Positions 36,416-45,606 of a stretch of DNA of 64,000 nucleotides are shown piece after piece. The position numbers were made by a program, and so were the translations under genes. The DNA is from Amphibacillus marinus (lineage in GTDB: Bacteria; Bacillota; Bacilli; Bacillales; Amphibacillaceae), in assembly GCF_900110345.1 (NCBI RefSeq), contig NZ_FODJ01000001.1:496001-560000 (forward strand), read 5' to 3'. Under the pieces are notes generated by a model, which worked only from the letters and a program-made list of their open reading frames with translations, was not told where the DNA came from and made no database searches. The number at the start of each line of letters is the position of its first letter. Within the stretch, counting starts at the first letter, position 1.

Positions 36416-37393
36416 TTAATTTTTGGTTTTTTTATTAGTATAGAGATAATCATCGTTCCAATTCTTCACTTTTTCCACAATCCGCAGTTTTGCTGAACGG
36501 GCGCGGCGATTACGAGTTAACTCCTCATCATTAGCAATAGTTGGTTTACGTGTTATCAGTTTAAAAGGTGGCAAATTCCCCTCAGGTACTACCGGCATAT
36601 TTCTCGGCACTGGAAGTGGGGTACTCCACTTTCTAAAAGCTTGTTTACAAATGCGGTCCTCTAGAGAGTGAAAGGTAATGACCGCTATTCGCCCACCGAT
36701 TGTGGTGCGCTTGGCAGCTTGGTGTAAAACGTCATAAAAGGCGTTTAGCTCGTCATTAACAGCAATTCGCACAGCTTGGAAAATTCGTTTTGCCGGATGA
36801 CCACCTTTGCGCCGTGCCGCTGCAGGAATAGCATCTTTAATAATTTCAACCAATTCTTCTGTTGTCTGAATTGGTGTTACTTCTCGAAATTCTTCAATCT
36901 TTCGAGCAACTTGCTTGGAAAATTTTTCTTCACCATACTTGAAAAAGATATGCACTAAATCTTGATATGACCAATGATTAATAACCTCATAAGCAGATAC
37001 TTTTTGATTTTGATCCATGCGCATATCGAGTGGAGCGTGGTGGTGATAACTAAAGCCACGCTCTGCGTGATCTAACTGTGGCGAAGATACGCCTAAGTCA
37101 AATAAAAACCCATCAACAGTCTCAATTCCTTGCTCATTTAAAACATCATCTAAATAGCGGAAATTCGAATGTACAAATGTTACTTTGTCTTGATAACTAG
37201 ACAGACGTTCTTTAGCAGCTGTCAATGCTTGCTGATCCTGATCAAAGGCAATCAGCCTGCCCTTATCCAACAGTTTGGCAATTTCTTTTGAATGCCCCCC
37301 AGCACCAAGAGTGCCATCAACATAAATGCCATTTGGATTAATATTCATGCCAATTATTGTTTCTTGCTGCAATACGCTATCATGCTCAAACAA
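36416..37393 (-). CDS. rsmH: 16S rRNA (cytosine-1402-N4) methyltransferase
   Basis: S-adenosylmethionine-dependent enzyme (formerly MraW). About 325 residues. SAM site [15 protein letters not shown] near residue 28, plus [20 protein letters not shown] and the C-terminal ITFHSLEDR motif. I use the TTG start before FEHDSVL because AGGTGA is correctly spaced and the family begins with MFEH; a GTG three codons earlier is the other option. Second gene of the dcw cluster. Confidence 0.95.
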   Translation of the reverse strand: MFEHDSVLQQETIIGMNINPNGIYVDGTLGAGGHSKEIAKLLDKGRLIAFDQDQQALTAAKERLSSYQDKVTFVHSNFRYLDDVLNEQGIETVDGFLFDLGVSSPQLDHAERGFSYHHHAPLDMRMDQNQKVSAYEVINHWSYQDLVHIFFKYGEEKFSKQVARKIEEFREVTPIQTTEELVEIIKDAIPAAARRKGGHPAKRIFQAVRIAVNDELNAFYDVLHQAAKRTTIGGRIAVITFHSLEDRICKQAFRKWSTPLPVPRNMPVVPEGNLPPFKLITRKPTIANDEELTRNRRARSAKLRIVEKVKNWNDDYLYTNKKTKN

Positions 37394-37415
37394 AGCTATC
37401 ACCTACATTCATTAA

Positions 37416-37847
37416 TTAAAAATCTAACTCCATCATATTCTCTGCAATTTCAGCAAAATCATTTGCTGATTCATCGATATAATTAGTCCAAATATCATCT
37501 GACCAAATTTCAATGCGATTTGATACACCAATAACGGCACAAGCTTTTTCAATCTTAGCATAGTCCCTTAATGCACTCGGCAAGTTAATTCTACCTTGCT
37601 TATCAATCTCACATTCAGTTGCCCCTGAAAAGAAGAACCGTGTAAATGCACGTGCATCTTTCTTCGTTAAGGGTAACTTCTTAATCTTCTCTTCAAGGAT
37701 GCGCCATTCTGTCATTGGGTACACAAACAAACATGCGTCTAACCCTCTCGTCACAACAAAGCTCTCGCCTAAATCATCACGAAATTTAGCCGGCATAATA
37801 ATCCGACCTTTGACATCAATATTATGTTTGTATTCACCCATAAACAT
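37416..37847 (-). CDS. mraZ: transcriptional regulator MraZ
   Basis: Double AbrB-like (SpoVT-AbrB fold) DNA-binding protein that regulates the dcw cluster. 143 residues with the two repeats visible as [20 protein letters not shown] and [22 protein letters not shown] follows AAAGGTGGG. Its own target decamers lie just upstream, which argues for autoregulation. Confidence 0.95.
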   Translation of the reverse strand: MFMGEYKHNIDVKGRIIMPAKFRDDLGESFVVTRGLDACLFVYPMTEWRILEEKIKKLPLTKKDARAFTRFFFSGATECEIDKQGRINLPSALRDYAKIEKACAVIGVSNRIEIWSDDIWTNYIDESANDFAEIAENMMELDF

Positions 37848-37873
37848 AATAGTCGCCCACCTTTTTTAATAGT

Positions 37874-37903
37874 GTACCACATCACCCCACTTCCCACCAC
37901 ATT
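37874..37903 (-). promoter_or_regulatory. three tandem MraZ-type decamer repeats
   Basis: On the minus strand three consecutive 10-mers share the core GTGG: AATGTGGTGG, GAAGTGGGGT and GATGTGGTAC. Regularly spaced TGGG/GTGG repeats upstream of mraZ are the known binding pattern of MraZ. They end 27 bases before the mraZ start. The promoter hexamers themselves could not be assigned with confidence. Confidence 0.7.
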
Positions 37904-38103
37904 TTTATGGGTGTTTGTTAGAAAAAATGGAAAAATAGTACATATGTTCGCATTTCAATAAAAAATGCACCTGAAAAAAGGTAACAACTTCAAGTAATAA
38001 ACTGTATTGTTGATTTTTTTAAAAAAAAGCGAGGGATACACCGTTTATTATCCAACTTTAATAATGGTCAACTATTTTAAGGACTAGAAATTTCGAACGA
38101 AAA

Positions 38104-38130
38104 AAGCTGGCGAGGGAATCTCGCCAGCTT
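38104..38130 (-). terminator. intrinsic terminator after bshC
   Basis: Perfect 11-base-pair stem AAGCTGGCGAG / CTCGCCAGCTT with five-base loop, followed on the minus strand by TTTTTTCG. It is 50 bases after the bshC stop codon and before the mraZ promoter region. The remaining 38131-38179 holds nothing recognisable. Confidence 0.9.
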
Positions 38131-38179
38131 AAAAATGAATACTATTTTTAAATAATATTTTCGGAGTGGGGGATTGTGG

Positions 38180-39805
38180 TTACATTTTAATAAGGTAATG
38201 TGTTTCTTTACTAAAAGAAAAGTCTGTATGGAGTAATTCGTCTAACCAATCTACTCCATATCGATTTAGGAACGGGATAACATTCCAGAACCGCTCTTGC
38301 CAAGCCTGATTGGGTCTCAATAATGCTTGAAGGTAATCATACTTATTTAGTTCAGTCTGATACTTCTGTTTTACTCTTCTTTCAATCGTTTTACGCAAAA
38401 AGGATATTTGTTTATTAATCAGCTCCATGTTCTCTTCTGCTAACCCTTCGAGATCAGAACCTAATGTTGCTGCTAGCTCTCTTAGCGGTCGATGTACAGC
38501 GTCAATTGACAACATAATTTGTTCTGTTAAAGCATCGATAGGTGGATGAAGCTGACTTTTTAAATAACGCAACTTGTCCTCCTCAAGCCCTTGGTTAATA
38601 ATTTGAGCAATGTCGTAGCCAAGTTCTTCAATCATTTTCTCAGCAGTGCGGTCTAATAATGTGAAGGATAATCTCGGTAAAACAGGCGGCATTTTGATTC
38701 CAAGTGCATGAAAACCAGGCTGTAAAGCAGCCCAATAGGCAATTTCACCTGGTCCTGCAAAAAAAGTCAAGGTTGGAAAAACATATTCTTGCATCAGTGG
38801 GCGTGTCACAACATTGTTACTAAATGATTCCGGATTAATTTGAATATGAGCAATTAATTCCTGCTTAGTAAATCGAACAGAACCTTCCTTTGATGCCCAA
38901 TCGCCATTTTCTTCCCGTTCTAATAAAACCCTTGAGCCTTGATGCAGATAAAATAAATGACCGTCGTTCTGCTTTAAATCTAAGTCAATAAAATAATCCG
39001 CTCCAGCTAAACGCTGCTTTTGCTGCCAGACATTGGCGGCAATTTCCTCTTGCTTATCGACAATGCTTAATAGGTAGCTGGTTTCAAACTTCTTAACAAG
39101 CGGGTCACCTGAATCAAATTGAACAAGACCGTAATCACCAAGTAGTGTATCTGTAATGATTGCGAAAAAATCAACATAAGTTTTAGCTTGATTAGTGATG
39201 TTAAGCAGTTTTTGATATAAGGCTAGACTATAATCAGTCTCAGTAAGATTTGAAAATAACTGGTTAAGCCATTCTAATAATTTCTTCTTGTCCAAATTAA
39301 GATAAGAAATTGATTTTCGCTCCAATTCAAATTGACCAATTTTCTGCTTAATAAGTCGATTATCAACGGATTGATAAATATGATTTATCTCATCAAAATC
39401 ATGATCTTCTCCGGCGATCCAAAAGACTGGAATGACTGGGACGTGTAATTTTTTCTCCTGTTGCTTGGCAAAGAGAATAATTGATACCATTTTATGAATG
39501 GTATAAAGTGGTCCTGTTAATAATCCTGCTTGTTGACCACCAACGACAACGACACTATTTGGTTCTTTTAGTCGATCTATTTGCTTCAGCACCGCCTCAT
39601 TGTTACCCCACTTTTGATAAAGCGTCTGAAGTAAAACAACCAATTGCTCCCGATTAAAGTCTCTGTTGGTTAAATCTATTAGCCGCTGTTTAAAGCTATG
39701 CTGTTGGTACGGATTGTAATCAAAAAAAGAACAGATTTTTTTTTCTTGTGCTATGTAATCTTTTATAAGTTTATTATGGTTAACCTCTATTGCCTGAAAC
39801 TTCAC
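38180..39805 (-). CDS. bshC: bacillithiol synthase BshC
   Basis: Putative cysteine-adding enzyme of bacillithiol synthesis, the low-molecular-weight thiol of Bacilli. 541 residues, the family length. Conserved segments VVVVGGQQAGLLTGPLYTIH, WIAGEDHDFDEINHIY and TFFAGPGEIAYWAALQ are clear, and a C-terminal coiled coil follows. GTG start after AAGGAG. Position between panE and mraZ equals B. subtilis yllA. Confidence 0.94.
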   Translation of the reverse strand: MKFQAIEVNHNKLIKDYIAQEKKICSFFDYNPYQQHSFKQRLIDLTNRDFNREQLVVLLQTLYQKWGNNEAVLKQIDRLKEPNSVVVVGGQQAGLLTGPLYTIHKMVSIILFAKQQEKKLHVPVIPVFWIAGEDHDFDEINHIYQSVDNRLIKQKIGQFELERKSISYLNLDKKKLLEWLNQLFSNLTETDYSLALYQKLLNITNQAKTYVDFFAIITDTLLGDYGLVQFDSGDPLVKKFETSYLLSIVDKQEEIAANVWQQKQRLAGADYFIDLDLKQNDGHLFYLHQGSRVLLEREENGDWASKEGSVRFTKQELIAHIQINPESFSNNVVTRPLMQEYVFPTLTFFAGPGEIAYWAALQPGFHALGIKMPPVLPRLSFTLLDRTAEKMIEELGYDIAQIINQGLEEDKLRYLKSQLHPPIDALTEQIMLSIDAVHRPLRELAATLGSDLEGLAEENMELINKQISFLRKTIERRVKQKYQTELNKYDYLQALLRPNQAWQERFWNVIPFLNRYGVDWLDELLHTDFSFSKETHYLIKM

Positions 39806-39871
39806 TTAAACCGTCTCCTTAGCTGCTACGAATTTCTGATAGGTTTAGTTTACACTAATTCAAGAACTATT

Positions 39872-40252
39872 TTAATTAATTAGACTTTTTATTAAAATAA
39901 CGATTACTAAACCGATATTTAACAGCGATTGACATAAAAACGTTGCTCTTAAAAATAATTGGCAGACTCGCTTAATGAAAATATCTCCGACAAGCCTCCA
40001 TTGGAAAATAATAAATAATAAAAAGATGATGAGCATAATTAATAGGATGAGCAAACTTAAATTTAGCGAAAAATAGGTACGCAAGATAAAATCATTCGTT
40101 ACTAAATAAATAAGTGCAGACCACTCTATTGCGTGATGAAAAGCTTTTTTCTTACTTCCCGTCAATGCTTTAACAAGACAATAAATTAATAAGGTCATGA
40201 GGAACGGAAAGGTTATTGCAAAAGCAAGCAGATACACCAATACGTTAGGCAT
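39872..40252 (-). CDS. DUF3397 membrane protein
   Basis: Hydrophobic protein of 126 residues with four probable membrane helices. Short membrane proteins of this kind (DUF3397) commonly lie between panE and bshC in Bacillaceae. The ATG directly follows the panE stop codon. Function unknown. Confidence 0.75.
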   Translation of the reverse strand: MPNVLVYLLAFAITFPFLMTLLIYCLVKALTGSKKKAFHHAIEWSALIYLVTNDFILRTYFSLNLSLLILLIMLIIFLLFIIFQWRLVGDIFIKRVCQLFLRATFLCQSLLNIGLVIVILIKSLIN

Positions 40253-41128
40253 CTATTGATCCCCCCTCTCCATTTCCTTAATCGCTTGATAATAATCAAT
40301 TATTTTCGGTATCGGCGAACTTGCTAGATTAATTAGATAGCCAAGAATACCATCAACTTCTGTACACCTGCCTTGATCGATATCTACTTTCATTGAAGAA
40401 TCATTGCGACTTGTACGGGAAGCGATGTTAACAATCCGCTGCCACTGTTCATTAAAATTCAACGCTAACACCCGCGCCACTTCTGCTGCTAAATTTTTGG
40501 CTTCTTCATGTAACCTAGGGTCGGTAAGGATAGCACCATTGCGAACTTGATAAACTGCAGTAATCGGGTTAATAACAGCATTAATCATCACTTTCTCTTT
40601 TAGTAGCCTTTCCCCATCCTGCATTACCTTAATAGGAAATGAATGCGTCGCCAGTCTTTGAATGATTAATGGTTTTTGTTTTGCGTTCAAACCATAAGGT
40701 GCCACGTTCACGTTACCAATCCCTGTATGCGTTACACCATTCAAGCCTTCCTTACGCGCGCCATGCTCTACCGTTGCAATAAACGTAATGTGCTCGGCCA
40801 AAGCCTCTTTTATTACTGACAGATGACTCATACCATTTTGGATAAATAACAACGGAACATTTAGCTGCTTAAGCTGTTTGACCAGAACTTGTAGATGATA
40901 GGCCTTGACAGCAATAATGATTAGTTCATGATTAGCTGAAATTCGACTAATCATTTGTACTGAAATAGGATAACGCTTCTTTACAGGTAGACAAATGATC
41001 CCCTCTTTTTCAATCACTTTATACTGTTGTTTATCTCTTATGTAAAGCGTTACATGATGGTCTTTTTCTAGCAAGCATGCGGTTAATAGACCAATGGCCC
41101 CTCCGCCGATAATTGCAATATTCAACAT
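40253..41128 (-). CDS. panE: 2-dehydropantoate 2-reductase
   Basis: NADPH-dependent ketopantoate reductase of pantothenate/CoA synthesis, or a close homologue (B. subtilis YlbQ). 291 residues. Dinucleotide-binding motif IAIIGGGAIGLLTA at the N-terminus; the catalytic lysine lies in EKVMINAVINPITA and the substrate-binding region in DIDQGRCTEVDGILG. ATG after GAGGGTGA. coaD in the same window uses a later intermediate of this pathway. Confidence 0.9.
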   Translation of the reverse strand: MLNIAIIGGGAIGLLTACLLEKDHHVTLYIRDKQQYKVIEKEGIICLPVKKRYPISVQMISRISANHELIIIAVKAYHLQVLVKQLKQLNVPLLFIQNGMSHLSVIKEALAEHITFIATVEHGARKEGLNGVTHTGIGNVNVAPYGLNAKQKPLIIQRLATHSFPIKVMQDGERLLKEKVMINAVINPITAVYQVRNGAILTDPRLHEEAKNLAAEVARVLALNFNEQWQRIVNIASRTSRNDSSMKVDIDQGRCTEVDGILGYLINLASSPIPKIIDYYQAIKEMERGDQ

Positions 41129-41329
41129 TAATCACCCTCTGCAACTTAACCCGCACGATATTGCGCTAATCTTAGAAATCATATAACAAGTTTGCTGTTT
41201 CGTCAAAGGACAATAAATAATACACAGATCAACCTCTATTCTCTTTTTGGTTAAAAAATAAGAATTTCTTTTAGCAAAATCTGCGAATATTTCTCACCAA
41301 TGCTACATGGTGTACACCTAAAAAAACGA

Positions 41330-41353
41330 GTATCCTCCTTAATACGTTTTTTT
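41330..41353 (-). terminator. terminator after the rsfA-like gene
   Basis: AAAAAACG...TAT pairs with ATACGTTTTTT around an eight-base loop, with T runs on both outer sides. It lies about 90 bases after the rsfA-like stop. The rest of the panE-rsfA spacer (41129-41442) is AT-rich and shows no gene. Confidence 0.65.
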
Positions 41354-41442
41354 GTAAAAGGTTTGTTTCTAATCCTTTACAATAATGACGTATCACTCAG
41401 ATCTCGCTTAGTAATTTATTGCTAGTATGGTTACTATTTAGA

Positions 41443-41901
41443 CTATCTTACCTTAACCTCTTTAATTAATTGTTCAATTCTTTCCATTAACTGATGATAA
41501 AACACCAGCTCTTGTGCTAACCTTTCATTCTCCAAACTGACTGCTTTATAGTAGCTATGCTTCTGCTCATTGCCTTGTTCATCAAAGTTATGCTTAACCT
41601 TTTCAAGCCATTGAATTGCTTGATCTAAAGAGAAGGTATCTGTTTGCTCTTGCTGAAATTCAATAGATTGCTTAGCTATCCGTTTCCTAGACTGTTTTGC
41701 AGTTTGAATTGCCTCATTATGATGTTTACGTATGGTTGCATTCCACCTAAAACCACAGGCTGCCGGGGTTCGATTTAATTTCCTTGCCACCTCTTTAAAG
41801 CTCTCAAGCTGGGTTCGCCCGCTTTTTATATAGTCAATTACTGTTCCTGCTAATAATTGATCTTCCTCTTGCGTCCATGCATCCTGTCTATTTACGCTCA
41901 T
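41443..41901 (-). CDS. RsfA-family prespore-type transcription regulator
   Basis: Protein of 152 residues. A Myb/SANT-like DNA-binding domain fills the first 55 residues (WTQEEDQLLAGTVIDYIKSG and RTPAACGFRWNATIRKHH), followed by a coiled coil. RsfA tunes SigF-dependent genes in the forespore; this gene occupies the place of its B. subtilis paralogue ylbO. ATG after AGGAG. Targets are unknown. Confidence 0.88.
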   Translation of the reverse strand: MSVNRQDAWTQEEDQLLAGTVIDYIKSGRTQLESFKEVARKLNRTPAACGFRWNATIRKHHNEAIQTAKQSRKRIAKQSIEFQQEQTDTFSLDQAIQWLEKVKHNFDEQGNEQKHSYYKAVSLENERLAQELVFYHQLMERIEQLIKEVKVR

Positions 41902-42027
41902 ATAAACCGCTCCTTATCCCTATTTGCTATAACTATATGCAACGAGCTATGCTGATAGAATAAGAGTGGCTAAAAATATGTCATTACTAATAAACTTAAA
42001 CTAGCTTTCTTAGTTATGAAATTAAAA

Positions 42028-42054
42028 AGCACTAGCCCCTATAGGACTAGTACT
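42028..42054 (-). terminator. terminator after rpmF
   Basis: Stem AGTACTAGTCC with GGGCTAGTGCT (two G-T pairs) and short loop, followed on the minus strand by TTTTTAATTTC. It lies about 80 bases after the rpmF stop codon. Confidence 0.8.
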
Positions 42055-42135
42055 TTGCGTTAAATCTTATAATTTTAAGTTAAAGATTTATCTCCAGCCG
42101 CTTCATTAGTCAGGAGGAAAATCTTGTTTTAAAAA

Positions 42136-42309
42136 TTATGCTTCAACGATTTGTTTACCATCGTAGTGACCACAAGCTCTACAAACATGGTGAGGTTTAG
42201 TAAGCTCACCACAATTTGAGCAAGCAACCATTCCAGGTACATGTAGTTTTTTATGTGTACGTCGCTGATTCTTCACTTTCTTTGAAGTTCGTCTTTTTGG
42301 TACTGCCAT
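42136..42309 (-). CDS. rpmF: 50S ribosomal protein L32
   Basis: 57 residues beginning [20 protein letters not shown], the classical L32 start. Four cysteines in CSNCGE and CRACGHYDG form the zinc ribbon, so this is the zinc-binding form. It follows the yceD-like gene by 91 bases, the conserved bacterial pair, and should be co-transcribed with it. Confidence 0.97.
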   Translation of the reverse strand: MAVPKRRTSKKVKNQRRTHKKLHVPGMVACSNCGELTKPHHVCRACGHYDGKQIVEA

Positions 42310-42400
42310 GTCTTACACCTCCTTAACTTCCGAAACGAAAATCTCCTTCACATCTCTAAATGAACATGCTGAAGTTCTAGAAGTAATGTTCATACCTTCT

Positions 42401-42922
42401 TTATTGATTTTCATTTTTATCATCATTTAATAGTGACTGTAGTTTTTCAAAGCGCGGATCAATTTTATCCACTTGATCTTCTTCATTCACGACAGTCCAG
42501 CCATTGCCGGCTGATAAAGCTTTTTCCTCGATTTCCTCCGCATTTGCAAAAACACGAAACGGAACCTCTAATAATACATTTTCCTTTATATAAGGTTCTA
42601 AGTCAAGTACTTCTCCACTAACTGGGTGAATTTCCGACTCATCTTCTTCTTCATAGAAAGGATCAATGGAGAACATTTCAACAGTAGCAATCTCAAATGG
42701 ATAAGAAACATCAACTAAAGTTCTGGCACACGGTAATATCATTGTACCTGATATTAAAAGCTGACAGGTTATCGTCTGATTCTGAATGGACGCTTTTCCA
42801 TTAACAGAGACATGGCCAACTTGACGAATATCATTATTCAACGCTTCTAACTCTGAGACATCTACTTGATCTTGAAAAGAAAATTCATCCTTTTGAAGAA
42901 TTTTTTGTATTGGAATTTTCAT
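42401..42922 (-). CDS. ylbN: DUF177/YceD-family protein (YlbN)
   Basis: Cytosolic acidic protein of 173 residues. The family core CQLLISGTMILPCARTLVDV and the acidic loop FYEEEDESEIHPVSGEVLDL are present. Homologues are required for 23S rRNA accumulation in plants and bacteria and are nearly always upstream of rpmF. The ATG follows GAGGTG; three earlier codons including GTG are possible. Confidence 0.9.
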   Translation of the reverse strand: MKIPIQKILQKDEFSFQDQVDVSELEALNNDIRQVGHVSVNGKASIQNQTITCQLLISGTMILPCARTLVDVSYPFEIATVEMFSIDPFYEEEDESEIHPVSGEVLDLEPYIKENVLLEVPFRVFANAEEIEEKALSAGNGWTVVNEEDQVDKIDPRFEKLQSLLNDDKNENQ

Positions 42923-43080
42923 TAGTATCACCTCGAAAGCACAAAGATTATTGTAAGAGTATTTTACCGATTTGTCAATATTTTTTCTTTACAGCATCAA
43001 TGAAATTGAATATTACAGAAAGAAACGCTGTTAATATTCAACTTATGGTAAAATACTGTTTAGGACAGGAGTGATTTTCA

Positions 43081-44298
43081 TTGAAAGCTGTTGGTATCAT
43101 TGTTGAATACAATCCTTTTCATAATGGTCACCTTTATCATATCGAACAAGCAAGGGTCAAGTCAAACGCCGACATCGTTATTGCGATAATGAGTGGTCAA
43201 TTTCTCCAACGTGGCGAGCCAGCAATTGTCGACAAATTCACTCGAGCTAAGATGGCGATCGCACATGGTGCAGACCTTGTCGTTGAACTCCCCACTATTT
43301 ACGCGATTCAACATAGCGATATTTTTGCTTATGCAGCTGTCTATTTACTTAATTGCTTACAAGTCGATTTTATTATTTTCGGTAGTGAAGCTGGACTTAT
43401 TGAGCCTTTTTATAAAATAGCAGAAATTGAATGTGAAAAAAAACCTACCTATCAAGCTTTAGTAAAAGCATCGTTAAAACAAGGATTAAGCTACCCACAC
43501 GCTAACCAACTTGCTTTGGCTACACTAATAGGAAAAACTGAGTTAGACTTAAAGCTACCTAACAATATTCTTGGGTTAAGCTACCTTAAGGCACAACAGC
43601 AAATAAATCGGACGATTAAGCTTGAGACGATTAAACGGAAACAAGCTAGCTATCATGAAGCTAGCCTATCTCAACCAATTGCCAGCGCAACTGCAATTCG
43701 TAATTATTTGTTCAGCGACAATCCTATGCTCGACGTTAAAGACCTTTCTATGCCTAACGAGAGCATTGCGCTATTAAACAATTACCGGGAGTATGCGGGA
43801 TTATTTCATACATGGGATGACTATTTTCCATTATTAAAATACCGCTTGCTAACAGATACCCTCGAACAGTTAAGCATGATTAACGGGATGACTGAGGGCT
43901 TAGAATATCGGCTAAAGAAACAGATTAACCAATCCAAAAATTTTAACGACTTTTTATCAAACGTATTAACCAAAAGATATACAAAAGCACGGCTTCAACG
44001 ACTTTTCTTACATGTACTGTTAAACCTAACAACTGAAACGGTCCATTTTCATGTCAACAACCTATATACTGGCGAGCTTAACGATATCCGGCTGTTGGCA
44101 ATGACTAAAGCCGGTCAATTGTATTTAAACTTTTTAAAACCACGCAGTGAGGTAACATTCATTGGACAGCTTAAGAAAAACAGTTCAGCCACTATGGCAA
44201 TTGACGCTAATGCTTCGGCCATTTATTATCTCCCGATTACAGAGCCCAGTCAAACAAAGCTACGCCACAAAGATTTTTCACCACCACATAGACAGTAA
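43081..44298 (+). CDS. tmcAL: tRNA-Met cytidine acetate ligase
   Basis: TmcAL (YlbM) forms acetylcytidine at the wobble position of elongator tRNA-Met using acetate and ATP. 405 residues. The nucleotidyltransferase-type motif YNPFHNGHLYHI is at residues 10-21 and MSGQFLQRGEPAIVDKFTRA follows. Start is TTG after AGGAGTGA. It is divergent from ylbN and convergent with ylbL. A TGGTAAAAT extended -10 sequence lies about 27 bases upstream. Confidence 0.94.
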   Translation: MKAVGIIVEYNPFHNGHLYHIEQARVKSNADIVIAIMSGQFLQRGEPAIVDKFTRAKMAIAHGADLVVELPTIYAIQHSDIFAYAAVYLLNCLQVDFIIFGSEAGLIEPFYKIAEIECEKKPTYQALVKASLKQGLSYPHANQLALATLIGKTELDLKLPNNILGLSYLKAQQQINRTIKLETIKRKQASYHEASLSQPIASATAIRNYLFSDNPMLDVKDLSMPNESIALLNNYREYAGLFHTWDDYFPLLKYRLLTDTLEQLSMINGMTEGLEYRLKKQINQSKNFNDFLSNVLTKRYTKARLQRLFLHVLLNLTTETVHFHVNNLYTGELNDIRLLAMTKAGQLYLNFLKPRSEVTFIGQLKKNSSATMAIDANASAIYYLPITEPSQTKLRHKDFSPPHRQ

Positions 44299-44329
44299 AG
44301 CTACCTGACTCACCATACTTAACCAATAA

Positions 44330-44365
44330 GCTGGTCCATTCTAAACGTTGCTAGAATGGACCAGC
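44330..44365. terminator. shared terminator between tmcAL and ylbL
   Basis: A 14-base-pair stem GCTGGTCCATTCTA / TAGAATGGACCAGC lies between the two convergent genes. Flanking T tracts are weak on both sides, so it may act in both directions with moderate strength. Confidence 0.7.
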
Positions 44366-44380
44366 CTCTATTTCTTGTAA

Positions 44381-45403
44381 CTATTCAATTAAAGTACCAT
44401 CTCTTAGGTACGCAAGTGCATCCTCAAATGTATTGACCGGGACAATCACCATATCTGTACCAATTGCTTCTGCTGTTGCTTTAGCAAGTTCATAGTTAGA
44501 CGTTTTAGAACCCCCTTCATAGGGAGCAAAGAACACTTTACAATCCTCACGGTCAGCAGCAATAACTTTCTTATCAACACCACCAATTCGATGAACACTG
44601 CCGTCATAATCAATTTCCCCAGTCCCTGCAATTTCTCTTCCATTGGTAATATCTTCGCCAGTTAATTGATCGTATATTTCCAATGCCAATACGAGTCCAG
44701 CGCTTGGACCACCTATATTGCCACTTGCGAATTCAACTGAACGTTCCACTTCAACTTCCCTGTTTGTAACCAACTGCACACCAACCCCAACTTGGTCGGG
44801 ATTATTTGGAAAAGCAACAAGTTCAATTTCTTGTTCAAATTGTTCTTCAAGCCGTTCAATTAAAAAGATAACCTTATCGCCTGCATTAAAGCTATTCACT
44901 GTCTCAATTAAATGGTTTGTATCGCTAATCTCCTCTCCATTTACCTGAAGAATTTGATCGCCTATTTCTAAAATACCTTCAGCTGGCATCCCTTCAATAA
45001 CATTTAGAACATAGACCCCTTCATAACGAATATCAATAGCTTCTCCTGCGGCTTGATAGGCAACAACAGTTGCTGCCTCCTGAGAATTCTCCATAAGTTG
45101 AAACTGGGCTTGTAAATACGCTTCTCGATCATAACCTTCAGGAAAGACATCCTCTAGTGGCATAATATCTTGGTAGTCAGAGAATCCAGCAATTAGAAGC
45201 TGAAGTGGCGTAGCCCTGCCCCCTCTAACCGTTACGAGGTGTAAATCGCCTTCACTTTGAAACCCATCTTGCACTTGAACAACTGGCGTTAAAGGGTCTG
45301 CCGTGCCAGGTTTATAGATGTAATAAGGCAACGGTAATAATAGTGTAATTAGAAAACTAGCAATAATAAGCAGGTAAATTGCATGCTTCTTAGTAAAACG
45401 CAC
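44381..45403 (-). CDS. ylbL: Lon-like PDZ serine protease (YlbL/SepM type)
   Basis: Membrane-anchored protease of about 340 residues: N-terminal helix (about 9-27), a PDZ domain (GVYVLNVIEGMPAEGILEIG), and a C-terminal Lon-type proteolytic domain with the catalytic Ser in GGPSAGLVLALE and the Lys in IGGVDKKVIA. I choose the GTG after GGAGAG; a frame beginning 11 codons earlier would contain that site. In B. subtilis YlbL has been linked to cleavage of the SOS division inhibitor YneA; in streptococci SepM matures a signal peptide. Confidence 0.9.
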   Translation of the reverse strand: MRFTKKHAIYLLIIASFLITLLLPLPYYIYKPGTADPLTPVVQVQDGFQSEGDLHLVTVRGGRATPLQLLIAGFSDYQDIMPLEDVFPEGYDREAYLQAQFQLMENSQEAATVVAYQAAGEAIDIRYEGVYVLNVIEGMPAEGILEIGDQILQVNGEEISDTNHLIETVNSFNAGDKVIFLIERLEEQFEQEIELVAFPNNPDQVGVGVQLVTNREVEVERSVEFASGNIGGPSAGLVLALEIYDQLTGEDITNGREIAGTGEIDYDGSVHRIGGVDKKVIAADREDCKVFFAPYEGGSKTSNYELAKATAEAIGTDMVIVPVNTFEDALAYLRDGTLIE

Positions 45404-45606
45404 ATTAAGCACTCTCCTCTGATAATCGTTCAGCAAATAATCTGCTGATATTTTAAGTTACTAGCATAAATGTACGCATTAAATGCGTATAGTATTAAAG
45501 AAATTAACTATTCAAGTTATTATATTTTACTATTTTTTCATGTGTCTGTATAGCACAGCAGATGAACTAAAGCAGATGATTATGCATTTGAGTGAGGGGG
45601 AGCAGA

